Below are positions 9,026 through 18,066 of a DNA stretch of 64,000 nucleotides, piece by piece. Within the stretch, counting starts at the first letter, position 1. Every line of letters begins with the position of its first letter. Location: positions 1,922,001 to 1,986,000 of the forward strand of contig NZ_JAHXYZ010000001.1 in assembly GCF_019969685.1 (NCBI RefSeq), read 5' to 3'. Position numbers and translations under genes: made by a program. Origin of the DNA: Microbacterium sp. EST19A. GTDB taxonomy: Bacteria; Actinomycetota; Actinomycetes; Actinomycetales; Microbacteriaceae. The notes beneath the pieces are model-generated. The model had not been told where the DNA came from. It was given only the letters and a program-made list of their open reading frames with translations, and did not search any database.

Positions 9026-9885
9026 GACAGCGTCGCCCACGGGCCGTTGCGCTTCTCGGTCGCGGCGGCCTTGAAGTCCGACCAGCCGTCGCCGAACTTC
9101 TCGAACGACTTCTCGTCGACGCTGCCGTCGCTCCAGTGCATGACCCGACCGGCGATGTAGCTCAGCCCGAAGTCCGCCCACGAGGCGAAGTGGGGACGCG
9201 CGTCCACGTTGATCTGATGGATGATCGTGCGGGCCTCGGCGACGTCGGCATGACCGAGCGCGACACCCCAGGTGGTCATCGCGACGGCCTGGCCGATGGC
9301 GTAGCCGTCGAGCGTCCTCACGAAGAGGCCGGGGGCGACGATGTCCTTGCCGACCCGCTTGCGCACCTCGGACTCGATGTACTCGATCGCGGTGACGAAG
9401 GTGCGCGCGTCCCGCTTGTCGCCGCCCTCCTCCGCGATGGCCGCGAGCCATTCCTTGGCCTTGGGCGCGCGTCCGAGGCGCTCGGCCACGCCGGTGCGGA
9501 CGGCGAGGTAGAGCGTCCACATCTGACGCCGGCGACGGTCGGTGGTGAGGCGCTCGATGTTGTCGAGCCAGTCCTGCCGCGAGTGCACGCCCCACTGGTC
9601 GACGAGCACGGACTTCTCCCGGGCGCCCAGGCCGGAGGCGGTCGGGTCGTTCCAGGGTCCGGACGGGAGGTTCGTGATCTGCAGGAATCCCAGCGCGATC
9701 TCGTTCGCCTCGGCATCCGTCGTCGAGAACTGCTCCGACGGCTTCACCTTGGCGTCGGGCAGCAGCCAGACCACGACGAAGAACAGCACGATGACGCCGA
9801 TGATCGCCCAGAACCACCACTGCTCGATCAGCCAGCCGATGATCGAGCCGAGGTCGTTGAAGTCGACGCGCGCGAGAGAATGCAT
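9013..9885 (-). CDS. DUF1266-like membrane-anchored protein
   Basis: A single N-terminal membrane anchor (about residues 12-40, WWFWAIIGVIVLFFVVVWLL) is followed by a soluble helical domain. The segment LDGYAIGQAVAMTTWGVALG and the later WADFGLSYIAGRVMHW fit the DUF1266 pattern. Length is 290 residues from ATG 9883-9885, chosen for the AGGAG just upstream; the frame is open further up but without a good start. No biochemical role is known for the family. It overlaps its partner at 7976-9025 by 13 bases. Confidence 0.72.
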   Translation of the reverse strand: MHSLARVDFNDLGSIIGWLIEQWWFWAIIGVIVLFFVVVWLLPDAKVKPSEQFSTTDAEANEIALGFLQITNLPSGPWNDPTASGLGAREKSVLVDQWGVHSRQDWLDNIERLTTDRRRRQMWTLYLAVRTGVAERLGRAPKAKEWLAAIAEEGGDKRDARTFVTAIEYIESEVRKRVGKDIVAPGLFVRTLDGYAIGQAVAMTTWGVALGHADVAEARTIIHQINVDARPHFASWADFGLSYIAGRVMHWSDGSVDEKSFEKFGDGWSDFKAAATEKRNGPWATLSWSR

Positions 9886-9921
9886 GTGCTGCTCCTGGGA
9901 GGGGTGAATCCGTCGCCGTTC

Positions 9922-9954
9922 ATAGATTGAACGAACATTCAGTGAGTAATCTAT
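9922..9954. promoter_or_regulatory. Putative TetR operator in the divergent promoter region
   Basis: An AT-rich island in GC-rich DNA carries a perfect 7-base inverted repeat, ATAGATT (9922-9928) and AATCTAT (9948-9954). Nested inside is an imperfect dyad TGAACGAACATTCA (9928-9941). It lies between the DUF1266-like gene and the tetR gene and could control both. Binding is inferred. Confidence 0.5.
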
Positions 9955-10010
9955 ACGGCACGGGGAGGATTTCGGAAGATTCAGATCGCGACGCAGGAGG
10001 TGGATGCCGC

Positions 10011-10676
10011 ATGGCACGCTCCGATGAACGGAACCGCCTCGCGCGCGAGCGCGCACGGGAGGCGCTGCTGCAGGCGGCGATCGAGGTTTTCAGCGAGCGC
10101 GGCGTCGCGGGCTCCAGCATCGCCGCGATCACGCAGCGAGCCGGCGCCGCTCAGGGACTGGTGAACTACCACTTCGGCGGCAAGGACCAGCTGGTCGCCG
10201 CCGTCATCGACCGCTGGTTCGAGACCGTGCTCGGCTTCGCCCGCGTCGACGGGACGCCCGACGAGGCGCTCGCCGCGGTGATCGACGGAGCGCTCACCGC
10301 CACGGCCTACGCGCTCCCGCTGCAGCGGGCCGTCCTCGCGATGCAGCAGCAGCCCGCGACTCATCGACTGTTCGCGGAATCCGAGGCCCGTCACGAGGCG
10401 GCCGCGTCGGCGGCGGAGGATGCCGTACGCGAGCTGTTCCGCGCGCGCGGCGCCGAAGACCCGGCGCTCGAGGAGATCATGCTGCGCAGCACCCTCGAGG
10501 GCGTCTTCGTGAAGTTCGCGGTCTTCGGCGAGACCTTCCCGCTGGAGGATGCGCGGCGGTGGATGCACCGCCGGTACGGACTGCCCGAGCCGACGACGCC
10601 GATCGCTCCGCCAGTGCGCCTGCACGATGGCGAGCGTCGCCCGCGGGCGACGGGGATACTGGACTCGGGAGCGTGA
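10011..10676 (+). CDS. TetR-family transcriptional regulator
   Basis: The 221-residue protein has a TetR helix-turn-helix at about residues 15-60 ([41 protein letters not shown], read in two helices) and a helical ligand domain. ATG 10011 is chosen because AGGAGG at 9995-10000 precedes it; an upstream TTG in frame lacks a ribosome site. The gene ends 4 bases before pxpA, so it probably controls the 5-oxoproline genes and itself through the dyads at 9922-9954. The ligand is unknown. Confidence 0.88.
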   Translation: MARSDERNRLARERAREALLQAAIEVFSERGVAGSSIAAITQRAGAAQGLVNYHFGGKDQLVAAVIDRWFETVLGFARVDGTPDEALAAVIDGALTATAYALPLQRAVLAMQQQPATHRLFAESEARHEAAASAAEDAVRELFRARGAEDPALEEIMLRSTLEGVFVKFAVFGETFPLEDARRWMHRRYGLPEPTTPIAPPVRLHDGERRPRATGILDSGA

Positions 10677-10680
10677 TCGC

Positions 10681-11445
10681 ATGGTTTCGATCGACCTGAA
10701 CTCCGACCTCGGCGAGAACGTCCCTGGCCGCATCGTGAGCGACGACGCGAGCATGCTGCGCCTCGTCACGAGTGCGAACGTGTCATGCGGCTTCCATGCC
10801 GGCAGCCCCGAGGGCATCCGCGAGACTCTCGCGGCGGCGGTGCAGGGCGGCGTCGTCATCGGCGCGCACCCCGGCTACCGCGACTATGAGAATTTCGGAC
10901 GCATCGCGGTCGACATCGACTCGGCCACGCTGCAGGCCCATGTCGAGTACCAGCTCGGCGCGCTCATCGGCCTTGCGGCGGCCGTCGGCGGGCGGGTCGC
11001 GTACGTCAAGCCGCACGGAGCGCTCTACAACGCGATCGCGCGGGACGAGCGGCAGTCGAAGGACGTCGTGGCGGCGATCCGCGCGATCGACCCGAGCCTC
11101 GTGCTGTTGGGGCTGTCGGGCGCAGTCGTGCTCGATGTCGCCGAACGGGCAGGGCTCGTCGTCGCCGCCGAGGCCTTCGCGGACCGCGCGTATCAGCCCG
11201 ACGGACGGCTCGTCTCGCGCGCCGAGCCGGGTGCCGTGCTGCACGATCCCGCGGCGGTCGCCGAGCGCATGGTGCGCCTCGCCTCCGACGGTGTGATCCG
11301 GGCGATCGACGGCACCGACGTGCCGGTGGTCGCGCAGTCGATCTGCGTGCACGGCGACAGTCCGGGTTCGGTGGCGATGGCGGCTGAGACCACGCGGATG
11401 CTGGAGCGCGCGGGCGTCGCGATCGCGCCGTTCGCGCCGGTCTGA
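10681..11445 (+). CDS. pxpA: 5-oxoprolinase subunit A (LamB/YcsF family)
   Basis: PxpA with PxpB and PxpC opens 5-oxoproline to glutamate using ATP, removing a damage product of glutamine and glutamate. The 254-residue protein opens with [13 protein letters not shown] and contains the [13 protein letters not shown] and GAHPGYRD signatures and VKPHGALYN (about residues 103-111), all typical of YcsF proteins. It is followed after 4 bases by fused pxpBC. A GGGAG sequence lies about 10 bases before the ATG. Confidence 0.95.
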   Translation: MVSIDLNSDLGENVPGRIVSDDASMLRLVTSANVSCGFHAGSPEGIRETLAAAVQGGVVIGAHPGYRDYENFGRIAVDIDSATLQAHVEYQLGALIGLAAAVGGRVAYVKPHGALYNAIARDERQSKDVVAAIRAIDPSLVLLGLSGAVVLDVAERAGLVVAAEAFADRAYQPDGRLVSRAEPGAVLHDPAAVAERMVRLASDGVIRAIDGTDVPVVAQSICVHGDSPGSVAMAAETTRMLERAGVAIAPFAPV

Positions 11446-11449
11446 CGTG

Positions 11450-13045
11450 ATGCGCATCCTGACGGCATCCGATCGCGCGCTTCTCGTCGAGGCGTCCGAC
11501 CTCGACGAGGCGATGCGGCTGAACCTCGCGTGGGACGGGCTGCCCGGCGTGGTCGAGCGCATCCCCGGCGCCCGCACGGTGCTCATGCGCTTCGATCCGT
11601 TGCGGGTGTCGGCTGCCGATCTCGCCGCGGTGCTGTCGGCGACCGAGGTCGACACCGCGTCTCTGCCGGGCGCCGGTGCGGTCACCGTGCCGGTGCACTA
11701 CGACGGCGAAGACCTCGACGAGGCGGCATCCCTGCTCGGCGTCTCGGCGGAGGAACTGGTGAACCGGCACCTCGCCGCCGACTGGCGTGTCGCGTTCTCG
11801 GGCTTCGCGCCCGGATTCGGGTACGTGGTGAGCAGCGATCCCCTCTTCGACGTGCCGCGTCGGTCGTCGCCGCGCACGCGCGTGCCCGCCGGATCGGTCG
11901 CGCTCGCCGGACAGTTCACCGGGGTGTACCCCCGCGCGAGCCCGGGCGGCTGGCAGCTCATCGGCCGCACCGACGCGGTGATGTGGGACATCGACCGCGA
12001 TCCGCCGGCGCTGCTGTCGCCCGGCGCGGCGGTGCGGTTCACGCACGTGCGAGCGCAGGCGCGGGTGTCGGAGAACGGAGACGATCGTGAGCCGTCGCGG
12101 CCTGTCGCCGCTCGGCACGCCGCCGCGGAGACCGATGCTTCCGGTTCTCCTCCCTCGACCGCCGTGCCGGCCGTCGAGATCGTGCGCGCGTCACTGCCGT
12201 TGCTGGTGCAGGATGCCGGACGCCCGGGCTATGCGGCGCTCGGGGTCTCGGCATCCGGAGCGGCGGACCGCCGGGCGATGCGCGACGCCAACCGCGCGGT
12301 GGGGAACGCGACCACGGCCGCGGTGCTCGAGAGCGTCGGGGGAGCCGTGCTGCGATTTCGCGGTGCCGGCGTCGCCGCGGTCACGGGAGCGATCGGCGCG
12401 CTCACCCTCGTCGAGGCCGGCGGTGCCGTTCGCGCCGTCGTGCACGGGGCACCCTTCGCCACAGTCGACGGCGACGAGCTGACCCTCGGGCAACCGGACC
12501 GCGGGTTGCGGTCCGTCATCGCCGTGCGGGGCGGGATCGATGCGGAACCTGCCCTGGGGAGCCGGTCCGCCGACACGCTCGCCGGTCTCGGTCCGGGGGC
12601 GCTCGCAGCGGGCGCCGTCGTTCCGGTCGGGGGTGCCGCGCCGCATCCGGTCGAGCCGGAGGCGGTGCCCCGCGACCTTCCGGCCTCCGGCGAGCTCGTG
12701 GAGCTCGAGATCACGCTCGGGCCCCGCGACGACTGGTTCACGGCCGCCGCGCTCGACACCCTCACCGGCCAGGAGTGGACGGTCACGCCGCGTTCCGATC
12801 GCGTCGGCATCCGCCTTCAGGGCGATGAGCCCTTGGAGCGGTCGGTCGGCGGGGAGCTGCCGAGCGAGGGTGCGGTGACCGGCGCGCTCCAGGTGCCACC
12901 CGACGGGCAGCCGGTGCTGTTCCTCGCCGATCACCCGCTCACCGGGGGCTACCCGATCATCGGTGCGCTCACCGACCGCGGCCTCGACCTCGCGGGTCAG
13001 CTGCCCCCGGGCGTGCGCCTTCGGTTCCGCATCGCGGCATTGTGA
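11450..13045 (+). CDS. pxpBC: 5-oxoprolinase subunits B and C, fused
   Basis: One 531-residue chain joins two subunits usually encoded separately. Residues 1-~205 are PxpB (KipI-like): FSGFAPGFGYV and PRRSSPRTRVPAGSVALAG carry the family motifs. A linker rich in Ala, Ser and Pro (about 206-240) follows. Residues ~243-531 are PxpC (KipA/biotin-dependent carboxylase-like): LVQDAGRPGYAALGVSASGA and FLADHPLTGGYPIIG. GTG 11447 is an alternative start one codon earlier. The stop TGA directly abuts the stop of the convergent permease. With pxpA it forms a complete 5-oxoprolinase. Confidence 0.93.
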   Translation: MRILTASDRALLVEASDLDEAMRLNLAWDGLPGVVERIPGARTVLMRFDPLRVSAADLAAVLSATEVDTASLPGAGAVTVPVHYDGEDLDEAASLLGVSAEELVNRHLAADWRVAFSGFAPGFGYVVSSDPLFDVPRRSSPRTRVPAGSVALAGQFTGVYPRASPGGWQLIGRTDAVMWDIDRDPPALLSPGAAVRFTHVRAQARVSENGDDREPSRPVAARHAAAETDASGSPPSTAVPAVEIVRASLPLLVQDAGRPGYAALGVSASGAADRRAMRDANRAVGNATTAAVLESVGGAVLRFRGAGVAAVTGAIGALTLVEAGGAVRAVVHGAPFATVDGDELTLGQPDRGLRSVIAVRGGIDAEPALGSRSADTLAGLGPGALAAGAVVPVGGAAPHPVEPEAVPRDLPASGELVELEITLGPRDDWFTAAALDTLTGQEWTVTPRSDRVGIRLQGDEPLERSVGGELPSEGAVTGALQVPPDGQPVLFLADHPLTGGYPIIGALTDRGLDLAGQLPPGVRLRFRIAAL

Positions 13046-14401
13046 CTACGCGGGGTCGCCGCCCAGCGGACCGACCGCCTCGAGCGGCTTCGGGTCATCG
13101 GCGCCGGTCTTGCGCGCACGGGCGATCGCGTTGCCCACGTGGTAGATGAGGAGCGCCGCGACCGTGCCCAGCACGATGCCGCCGAACGCGAAGTCGCCGA
13201 GCTGCATCGAGAACCCTGCGATGCCGATCACGAGCGAGACCGCGGCGGTGTACTGGTTCACGGGGCGCGAGAAGTCGACGCGGCTGTCGACCCAGATCTT
13301 GATGCCGATGATGCCGATGAGCCCGTACAGTGCGGTGGTCGCACCGCCCAGCACGCCGGCGGGGATCGAGTTGAACACCTCGCCGACCTTGGGGGAGAAG
13401 GCCAGCAGGATGGCGAAGAGCCCGGCGACCCAGTAGACGGCGGTCGAGTAGACCCGGGTCGCGGCCATGACGCCGATGTTCTCGCCGTAGGTCGTCGTGC
13501 CCGAGCCGCCGAAACCGCCGGCGATCGTGGTCGCGACGCCGTCGGCGATGAGCGCGCGGCCGGTGTGCTTGTTGATGTCGGGGTTCTCGGTCATGCTCGC
13601 GACGCCGCGGACGTGTCCGACGTTCTCAGCGACGAGCACCAGCACGACCGGCAGGAACATGGCGATGGTCGACCAGGTGCCCGGCGCGATGAAGTCGGGG
13701 AGCTGGAACTGCGGCAGGCCGATCCACGGGGCATCCGAGATCAGCTCCGCGGGCGTCTTGCCGCCGCGCAGCTCGTTCGGCACGCTGAACGAGCCGGTGA
13801 TGGCGGCGTACACGAAGCCGACCGCGACGCCGAGGAAGATCGAGATGCGGCCCAGGAAGCCGCGGAACAGCACCGCGAACAGGATGATCGCGACGAGAGT
13901 GATGGTCGCCGTGACCGGATCGATCTGGAAGTTGTTCCAGGCGGTCGGGGCGAGGTTGAAGCCGATCAGCGCGACGATCGCGCCGGCGACGACCGGGGGC
14001 ATCAGCGCGTCGACCCAGCGGAGACCGGCGAACTGCACCACGAGCCCGACGACGGCGAGCAGGATGCCGACCGCGACCACGCCCGCGAGTGCCGAACCCG
14101 TTCCGCCGGCGGCGACGGCGGCGGTGATCGGGGCGATGAACGCGAACGAGGACCCGAGGTAGCTGGGCAGCTGGTTCTTCGTGATCAGCAGGAAGATCAG
14201 GGTGCCGAGACCGCTGAAGAGCAGGGTGGTCGACACGGGGAACCCGGTCAGGGTCGGCACCAGGAACGTGGCGCCGAACATGGCGACGACGTGCTGGGCG
14301 CCGATCGCGATCGTCGCCGGCCAGCTCAGGCGCTCGCCGGGGGTGACGACGGCGCCGGGCTCGACCGTGCGGCCGTTTCCATGCAGCTTCCACAGGGCCA
14401 T
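13046..14401 (-). CDS. NCS2-family nucleobase (uracil-type) permease
   Basis: This is a proton-coupled nucleobase importer with about 14 membrane segments, 451 residues. The motif AIGAQHVVAMFGATFLVPTLTG near residue 33 and a central Gly/Asn/Thr-rich loop (GFGGSGTTTYGENIGVMAATRVYS) are hallmarks of the UraA/NCS2 family; the Glu in GENIG is the substrate-binding position. Uracil is the best guess and xanthine is possible. GAGGAG lies 5-10 bases before the ATG. The gene converges on pxpBC with no base between the stops. Confidence 0.9.
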   Translation of the reverse strand: MALWKLHGNGRTVEPGAVVTPGERLSWPATIAIGAQHVVAMFGATFLVPTLTGFPVSTTLLFSGLGTLIFLLITKNQLPSYLGSSFAFIAPITAAVAAGGTGSALAGVVAVGILLAVVGLVVQFAGLRWVDALMPPVVAGAIVALIGFNLAPTAWNNFQIDPVTATITLVAIILFAVLFRGFLGRISIFLGVAVGFVYAAITGSFSVPNELRGGKTPAELISDAPWIGLPQFQLPDFIAPGTWSTIAMFLPVVLVLVAENVGHVRGVASMTENPDINKHTGRALIADGVATTIAGGFGGSGTTTYGENIGVMAATRVYSTAVYWVAGLFAILLAFSPKVGEVFNSIPAGVLGGATTALYGLIGIIGIKIWVDSRVDFSRPVNQYTAAVSLVIGIAGFSMQLGDFAFGGIVLGTVAALLIYHVGNAIARARKTGADDPKPLEAVGPLGGDPA

Positions 14402-14522
14402 GCGGGCTCCTCAGGTTCGGGGGATGTCGCGCGGGGGAACGCGACAGTGCTGGAGCCACCCTACCGATTCCTGAGTGTTGGCTGGATGCCTTCACGCCGA
14501 CGTAGGTCGGGTGGGGGAGAGC

Positions 14523-15401
14523 TCACGCCCCGAGGCGCTCGATCAGCTCGCGGTAGCGGTCGGCCGTGCGCTCGACGATGTCTTCGGGAAGCAGCGGCGG
14601 CTCGCCCTGCTTGTCCCAGTTCGCGGCCAGCCAGTCCCGCACGATCTGCTTGTCGAAGCTCGCCATCCGCTCACTCGGAGTGGTGCCGGTCTTCCAGGCC
14701 TCGGCGTCCCAGTACCGCGAGGAATCACTCGTGAGCACCTCGTCGGCGAGGCGCAGCGTGCCGTCGGCATCCGTTCCGAATTCGAACTTCGTATCGGCGA
14801 GGATCAGACCCTTCTCCTCGGCGATCGCGGCGGCACGGGTGTAGATCGCGAGCGAGACGTCGCGCAGCTCGGCGGCGCGGTCCGCGCCGACGAGTTCGAC
14901 GACCTTCTCGAAGGTGATGTTCTCGTCGTGCTCGCCCATCGGCGCCTTGTAGGCGGGCGTGAACAGCGGTTCCGGCAGGCGGTCGCCGTTCTGCAGGCCG
15001 GCCGGCAGCGGGAGGCCGCACACCGTGCCGCTCTCCTGATACTCGGCCCACCCGGAGCCGGTGATGTAGCCGCGCACGACGCATTCGATCGGCAGCATCT
15101 CCAGCGACTGCGCCAGCATGGCGCGATCGGCGACGGATTCCGGGATCTCGCCGTCGGCGAGGTGATTCGGCACGTCGGAGAGCTGCGCGAACCACCAGCG
15201 GCTGAGACGCGTGAGCAGCGCACCCTTCTCGGGGATGCCGGGGGAGAGAACGAAATCGAAGGCGCTGACGCGGTCGGAGGCGACCACGAGGATGCGCGTG
15301 TCCTCCGGATCCTCGGACGCGTGGAGGTCGCGGACCTTGCCCGAGTAGATGTGCCGCCAGCCGGGAATCGTCCGGGCCGTGCCTTCTGAAGAGGTGCTCA
15401 C
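14523..15401 (-). CDS. purC: Phosphoribosylaminoimidazole-succinocarboxamide synthase
   Basis: PurC joins aspartate to CAIR in purine synthesis. The 292-residue protein has the SAICAR synthase opening IYSGKVRDLH (residues 18-27), then ASDRVSAFDFVL and VRGYITGSGWAEY (about 128-140), followed by the catalytic DTKFEFG segment. The start is GTG 15399-15401; AATGAT at 15408-15413 six bases upstream suggests a leaderless message. It stands alone, divergent from the padR gene. Confidence 0.97.
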   Translation of the reverse strand: MSTSSEGTARTIPGWRHIYSGKVRDLHASEDPEDTRILVVASDRVSAFDFVLSPGIPEKGALLTRLSRWWFAQLSDVPNHLADGEIPESVADRAMLAQSLEMLPIECVVRGYITGSGWAEYQESGTVCGLPLPAGLQNGDRLPEPLFTPAYKAPMGEHDENITFEKVVELVGADRAAELRDVSLAIYTRAAAIAEEKGLILADTKFEFGTDADGTLRLADEVLTSDSSRYWDAEAWKTGTTPSERMASFDKQIVRDWLAANWDKQGEPPLLPEDIVERTADRYRELIERLGA

Positions 15402-15432
15402 CCGCCCATCATTCCAGAGCCGCGCCGCCGTC

Positions 15433-15473
15433 TTGTCCCGGGGTCGGAAAAGGCGTATAGTCCACGTGGACTA
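15433..15473 (+). promoter_or_regulatory. Promoter and PadR-type operator for the padR-MFS operon
   Basis: The -35 TTGTCC (15433-15438) and -10 TATAGT (15456-15461) are 17 bases apart. A perfect 16-base palindrome TAGTCCACGTGGACTA (15458-15473) overlaps the -10 and start site. This is the expected layout for autorepression by the PadR protein encoded directly downstream. Confidence 0.78.
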
Positions 15474-15486
15474 ATCGAGGTGGAAC

Positions 15487-16110
15487 ATGAAGGATGCCGT
15501 GGATCGGCTCACGCCCATGGGGGTGATGGTGCTCGCGCTGCTGCGCGAGGCCGACATGCACCCCTATGAGATGGTGCGGCTGCTGCGGGTACGGCATGAC
15601 GACCGGCTCCTCACGATCACGAACGGCACGCTCTACCACACCGTCGCCCGGCTCCAGCGGGCCGGACTCCTCGACGAGGTCGGCATCGACCGCGACGGCA
15701 ACCGTCCCGAGCGCACCACCTACACGCTGACGGATGCCGGGCGTGAAGCCGTCATCGCCTGGGTGCAGCGGGAGATCCCGAAGGTCGATCGTCCGGCCGA
15801 GTTCCGTGTGGCCCTCGCGGAAGCGCACAACCTCGAGCGCGATGACACGATCGAGCTGCTCCGCGCCCGCCGGGTGGCGCTCGACGAGGACCACATCCTG
15901 CATCGCGACGGCCTGCGCAAGGCAACAGCCAAGGGTGTTCCGGAACAGGTGCTCGTCGAGATCGAGCGCCAGGAAGCCCTTCTCGAGGCCGAGCTGCGCT
16001 GGCTCGACTCCCTCCTCGCCCGTCTCGAGGCCGACACGATCCCCTGGGGTCCCTCGGCATTCACCGACTCCGACCGCTACCTCGCTCAGCGAAAGGCTGC
16101 ACAGCAATGA
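15487..16110 (+). CDS. PadR-family transcriptional regulator
   Basis: The 207-residue winged-helix repressor has its DNA-binding domain at about 8-90 (LREADMHPYEMVRLLRVR, NGTLYHTVARLQRAGLL) and a PadR C-terminal coiled-coil dimerisation domain (Vir_AS-like). GAGGTGG at 15477-15483 is its ribosome site. The stop overlaps the MFS exporter start by 4 bases. It most likely senses a substrate of that exporter and binds the palindrome at 15458-15473. Confidence 0.92.
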   Translation: MKDAVDRLTPMGVMVLALLREADMHPYEMVRLLRVRHDDRLLTITNGTLYHTVARLQRAGLLDEVGIDRDGNRPERTTYTLTDAGREAVIAWVQREIPKVDRPAEFRVALAEAHNLERDDTIELLRARRVALDEDHILHRDGLRKATAKGVPEQVLVEIERQEALLEAELRWLDSLLARLEADTIPWGPSAFTDSDRYLAQRKAAQQ

Positions 16111-17663
16111 CCGAATCACGACAGGCCGCAGGGCCTGAGACCGGACCGTTCGCGGCCGGCAACGAACCGAAGAGCCCGTGGCCCGCCCTGTGGGCGCTCG
16201 TCATCGGCTTCTTCATGATCCTCGTCGACACCACGATCGTCTCGGTCGCGAACCCGGCGATCAAGGCCGCGCTCGACCCCAACACCAACAACCTCGACAA
16301 CGTGGTGTGGGTCACCAGCGCGTACCTGCTGACCTACGCCGTGCCGCTCCTCATCACCGGCCGCCTCGGCGACCGGTTCGGGCCGAAGAACATCTACCTC
16401 ATCGGCCTCGCGATCTTCACCCTCGCCTCGCTCTGGTGCGGTCTCTCGAACTCGCTCGAGGGACTGATCGTGGCGCGCGCGGTGCAGGGACTCGGCGCCG
16501 CATTCATGACGCCGCAGACGATGGCGGTCATCACCCGCACCTTCCCGCCGAACCGCCGTGGCGCCGCCATGGGGCTGTGGGGCGCGACCGCCGGTGTCGC
16601 GACGCTCGTCGGACCGCTCGCCGGCGGCCTGCTGGTCGACGGCTTCGGCTGGGAGTGGATCTTCTTCGTCAACCTCCCGGTCGGCGTGATCGCGTTCATC
16701 GCCGCGTGGATCCTCGTGCCTCGTCTGAAGACGCACCCGCACCGCTTCGACATCCTCGGTGTGGTGCTCAGCGCGGCGGCGATCTTCCTCCTGGTCTTCG
16801 GCCTGCAGGAGGGCGAGAAGTACGACTGGGGTGTCATCTGGGGTCCCATCTCGGTGTGGGGTCTGATCATCGCCGGCATCGTCGTGCTCGCGCTGTTCGT
16901 GCTGCAGCAGTGGAAGACGAAGAGCGAGGCGCTCGTGCCGCTCGCGCTGTTCCGCGACCGCAACTTCTCCGGCGCGAACGTCGCGATCGCCGCGGTGGGC
17001 TTCGCCGTGACGAGCATGTCGCTGCCGCTGATGTTCTTCCTGCAGATCGCCCGCGGGCTCGCCCCGACCGAGGCCGCGCTCCTGATGATCCCGATGGCCG
17101 TGCTCTCCGGCGTGCTCGCCCCGCTCGCCGGGCGGATCCTCGACCGCACCGACCCGCGGCTCATCCTCATCCCGGGCCTCATCGCCTTCGCCGCCGCACT
17201 GTTCTGGTACTCGTCACTGGTGAACATGGACACCCCGATCTGGATGTTCCTGTTCCCGTCCGCGCTCCTCGGCATCGGCAGCGCCGGCATGTGGGGACCG
17301 CTCGCCACGACGGCCACGCGGATGCTGCCGATGCGTCAGGCCGGCGCCGGCGCGGGCATCTACAACACGACCCGCACGATCGGCTCGGTCGTCGGCTCCG
17401 CCGCGATCGCGACGTTCATGCAGGCGCGGCTCGAGGCGAACCTCCCGGGCATGGGAGATGCCGCAGGCTCGATCAGCTCCGGAGGCGCCCTCCCCGCGCC
17501 GGTCGCCGAGGGCTTCTCGGCCGGTATGTCTCAGGCCATCCTGTTGCCGGCCGTCGTGATCCTCGTCGCCCTCATCGCCTCGCTCTTCCTGCGCGGCGCT
17601 CCGAAGGACAAGCGGCCCGAGGCCGCCGAGACCGACGTCACGGCATCCGCCCCGATCGAATAG
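16107..17663 (+). CDS. MFS multidrug exporter, 14-TM DHA2 (EmrB/QacA) type
   Basis: This is a proton-driven efflux pump of 518 residues with 14 predicted membrane segments. Motif A is seen as GRLGDRFGPKN (about residues 82-92), the acidic DTTIV in TM1 (motif D1) near residue 42, and motif C as the Gly/Ala-rich GLWGATAGVATLVGPLAGG. It is co-transcribed with the PadR regulator. The substrate cannot be read from sequence. It is followed by a strong terminator. Confidence 0.92.
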   Translation: MTESRQAAGPETGPFAAGNEPKSPWPALWALVIGFFMILVDTTIVSVANPAIKAALDPNTNNLDNVVWVTSAYLLTYAVPLLITGRLGDRFGPKNIYLIGLAIFTLASLWCGLSNSLEGLIVARAVQGLGAAFMTPQTMAVITRTFPPNRRGAAMGLWGATAGVATLVGPLAGGLLVDGFGWEWIFFVNLPVGVIAFIAAWILVPRLKTHPHRFDILGVVLSAAAIFLLVFGLQEGEKYDWGVIWGPISVWGLIIAGIVVLALFVLQQWKTKSEALVPLALFRDRNFSGANVAIAAVGFAVTSMSLPLMFFLQIARGLAPTEAALLMIPMAVLSGVLAPLAGRILDRTDPRLILIPGLIAFAAALFWYSSLVNMDTPIWMFLFPSALLGIGSAGMWGPLATTATRMLPMRQAGAGAGIYNTTRTIGSVVGSAAIATFMQARLEANLPGMGDAAGSISSGGALPAPVAEGFSAGMSQAILLPAVVILVALIASLFLRGAPKDKRPEAAETDVTASAPIE

Positions 17664-17672
17664 CCCGCGTCT

Positions 17673-17713
17673 CGAAAAGGCACCCATCCCGGTCGCGGAT
17701 GGGTGCCTTTTCG
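17673..17713. terminator. Intrinsic terminator after the MFS exporter
   Basis: The perfect 17-base arms 17673-17689 and 17697-17713 enclose a 7-base loop. The stem ends in AAAA/TTTT, so it has a U-rich tail in either direction. It is the most canonical intrinsic terminator in the window. Confidence 0.93.
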
Positions 17714-17832
17714 CGACCTGAGCGGGTGGGACTCCTCCCACACATTCAGCAGTCCGGTGAGGTTCTCCCCGCTAGCCGTGTGACACGTTCTCCCCGGCGA
17801 GGCAGGCGCCGACGCGACGCTAGCCTCGGCCG

Positions 17833-18066
17833 ATGCCGACGGTCATGCGGGTACGCGGGTACCGATTCTTCTTCTACAGCAATGAGGGGTCGGAGCCTCC
17901 GCACGTGCATGTGGAACGGGCAGAATTCACTGCCAAGTTCTGGCTGAGGCCCGTAGAATCGGCGGCGAGAACAAGGTTCAGCGGTCGAGAAATTCGGCTG
18001 CTACGCAAGATCGTCGAGTTTCGACGCGACCTGATCGAGGAGGCGTGGGATGAGTACTTCGGTTGA
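17833..18066 (+). CDS. DUF4160 protein, possible toxin-antitoxin partner
   Basis: The 77-residue protein matches the DUF4160 pattern: RVRGYRFFFYSNEGSEPPHVHV near the N-terminus and RKIVEFRRDLIEEAWDEYFG at the end. ATG 17833 lies six bases after a -10-like TAGCCT (17821-17826) with no ribosome site, suggesting a leaderless message. It overlaps the DUF2442 gene by 17 bases. DUF4160/DUF2442 pairs are widespread and have been proposed as toxin-antitoxin-like modules, but their activity is not established. Confidence 0.82.
   Translation: MPTVMRVRGYRFFFYSNEGSEPPHVHVERAEFTAKFWLRPVESAARTRFSGREIRLLRKIVEFRRDLIEEAWDEYFG

Noticed and set aside
14402..14522. Purine or xanthine riboswitch near the nucleobase permease or purC
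   Set aside because: No conserved riboswitch core is visible, the permease has an ordinary Shine-Dalgarno site and purC looks leaderless.
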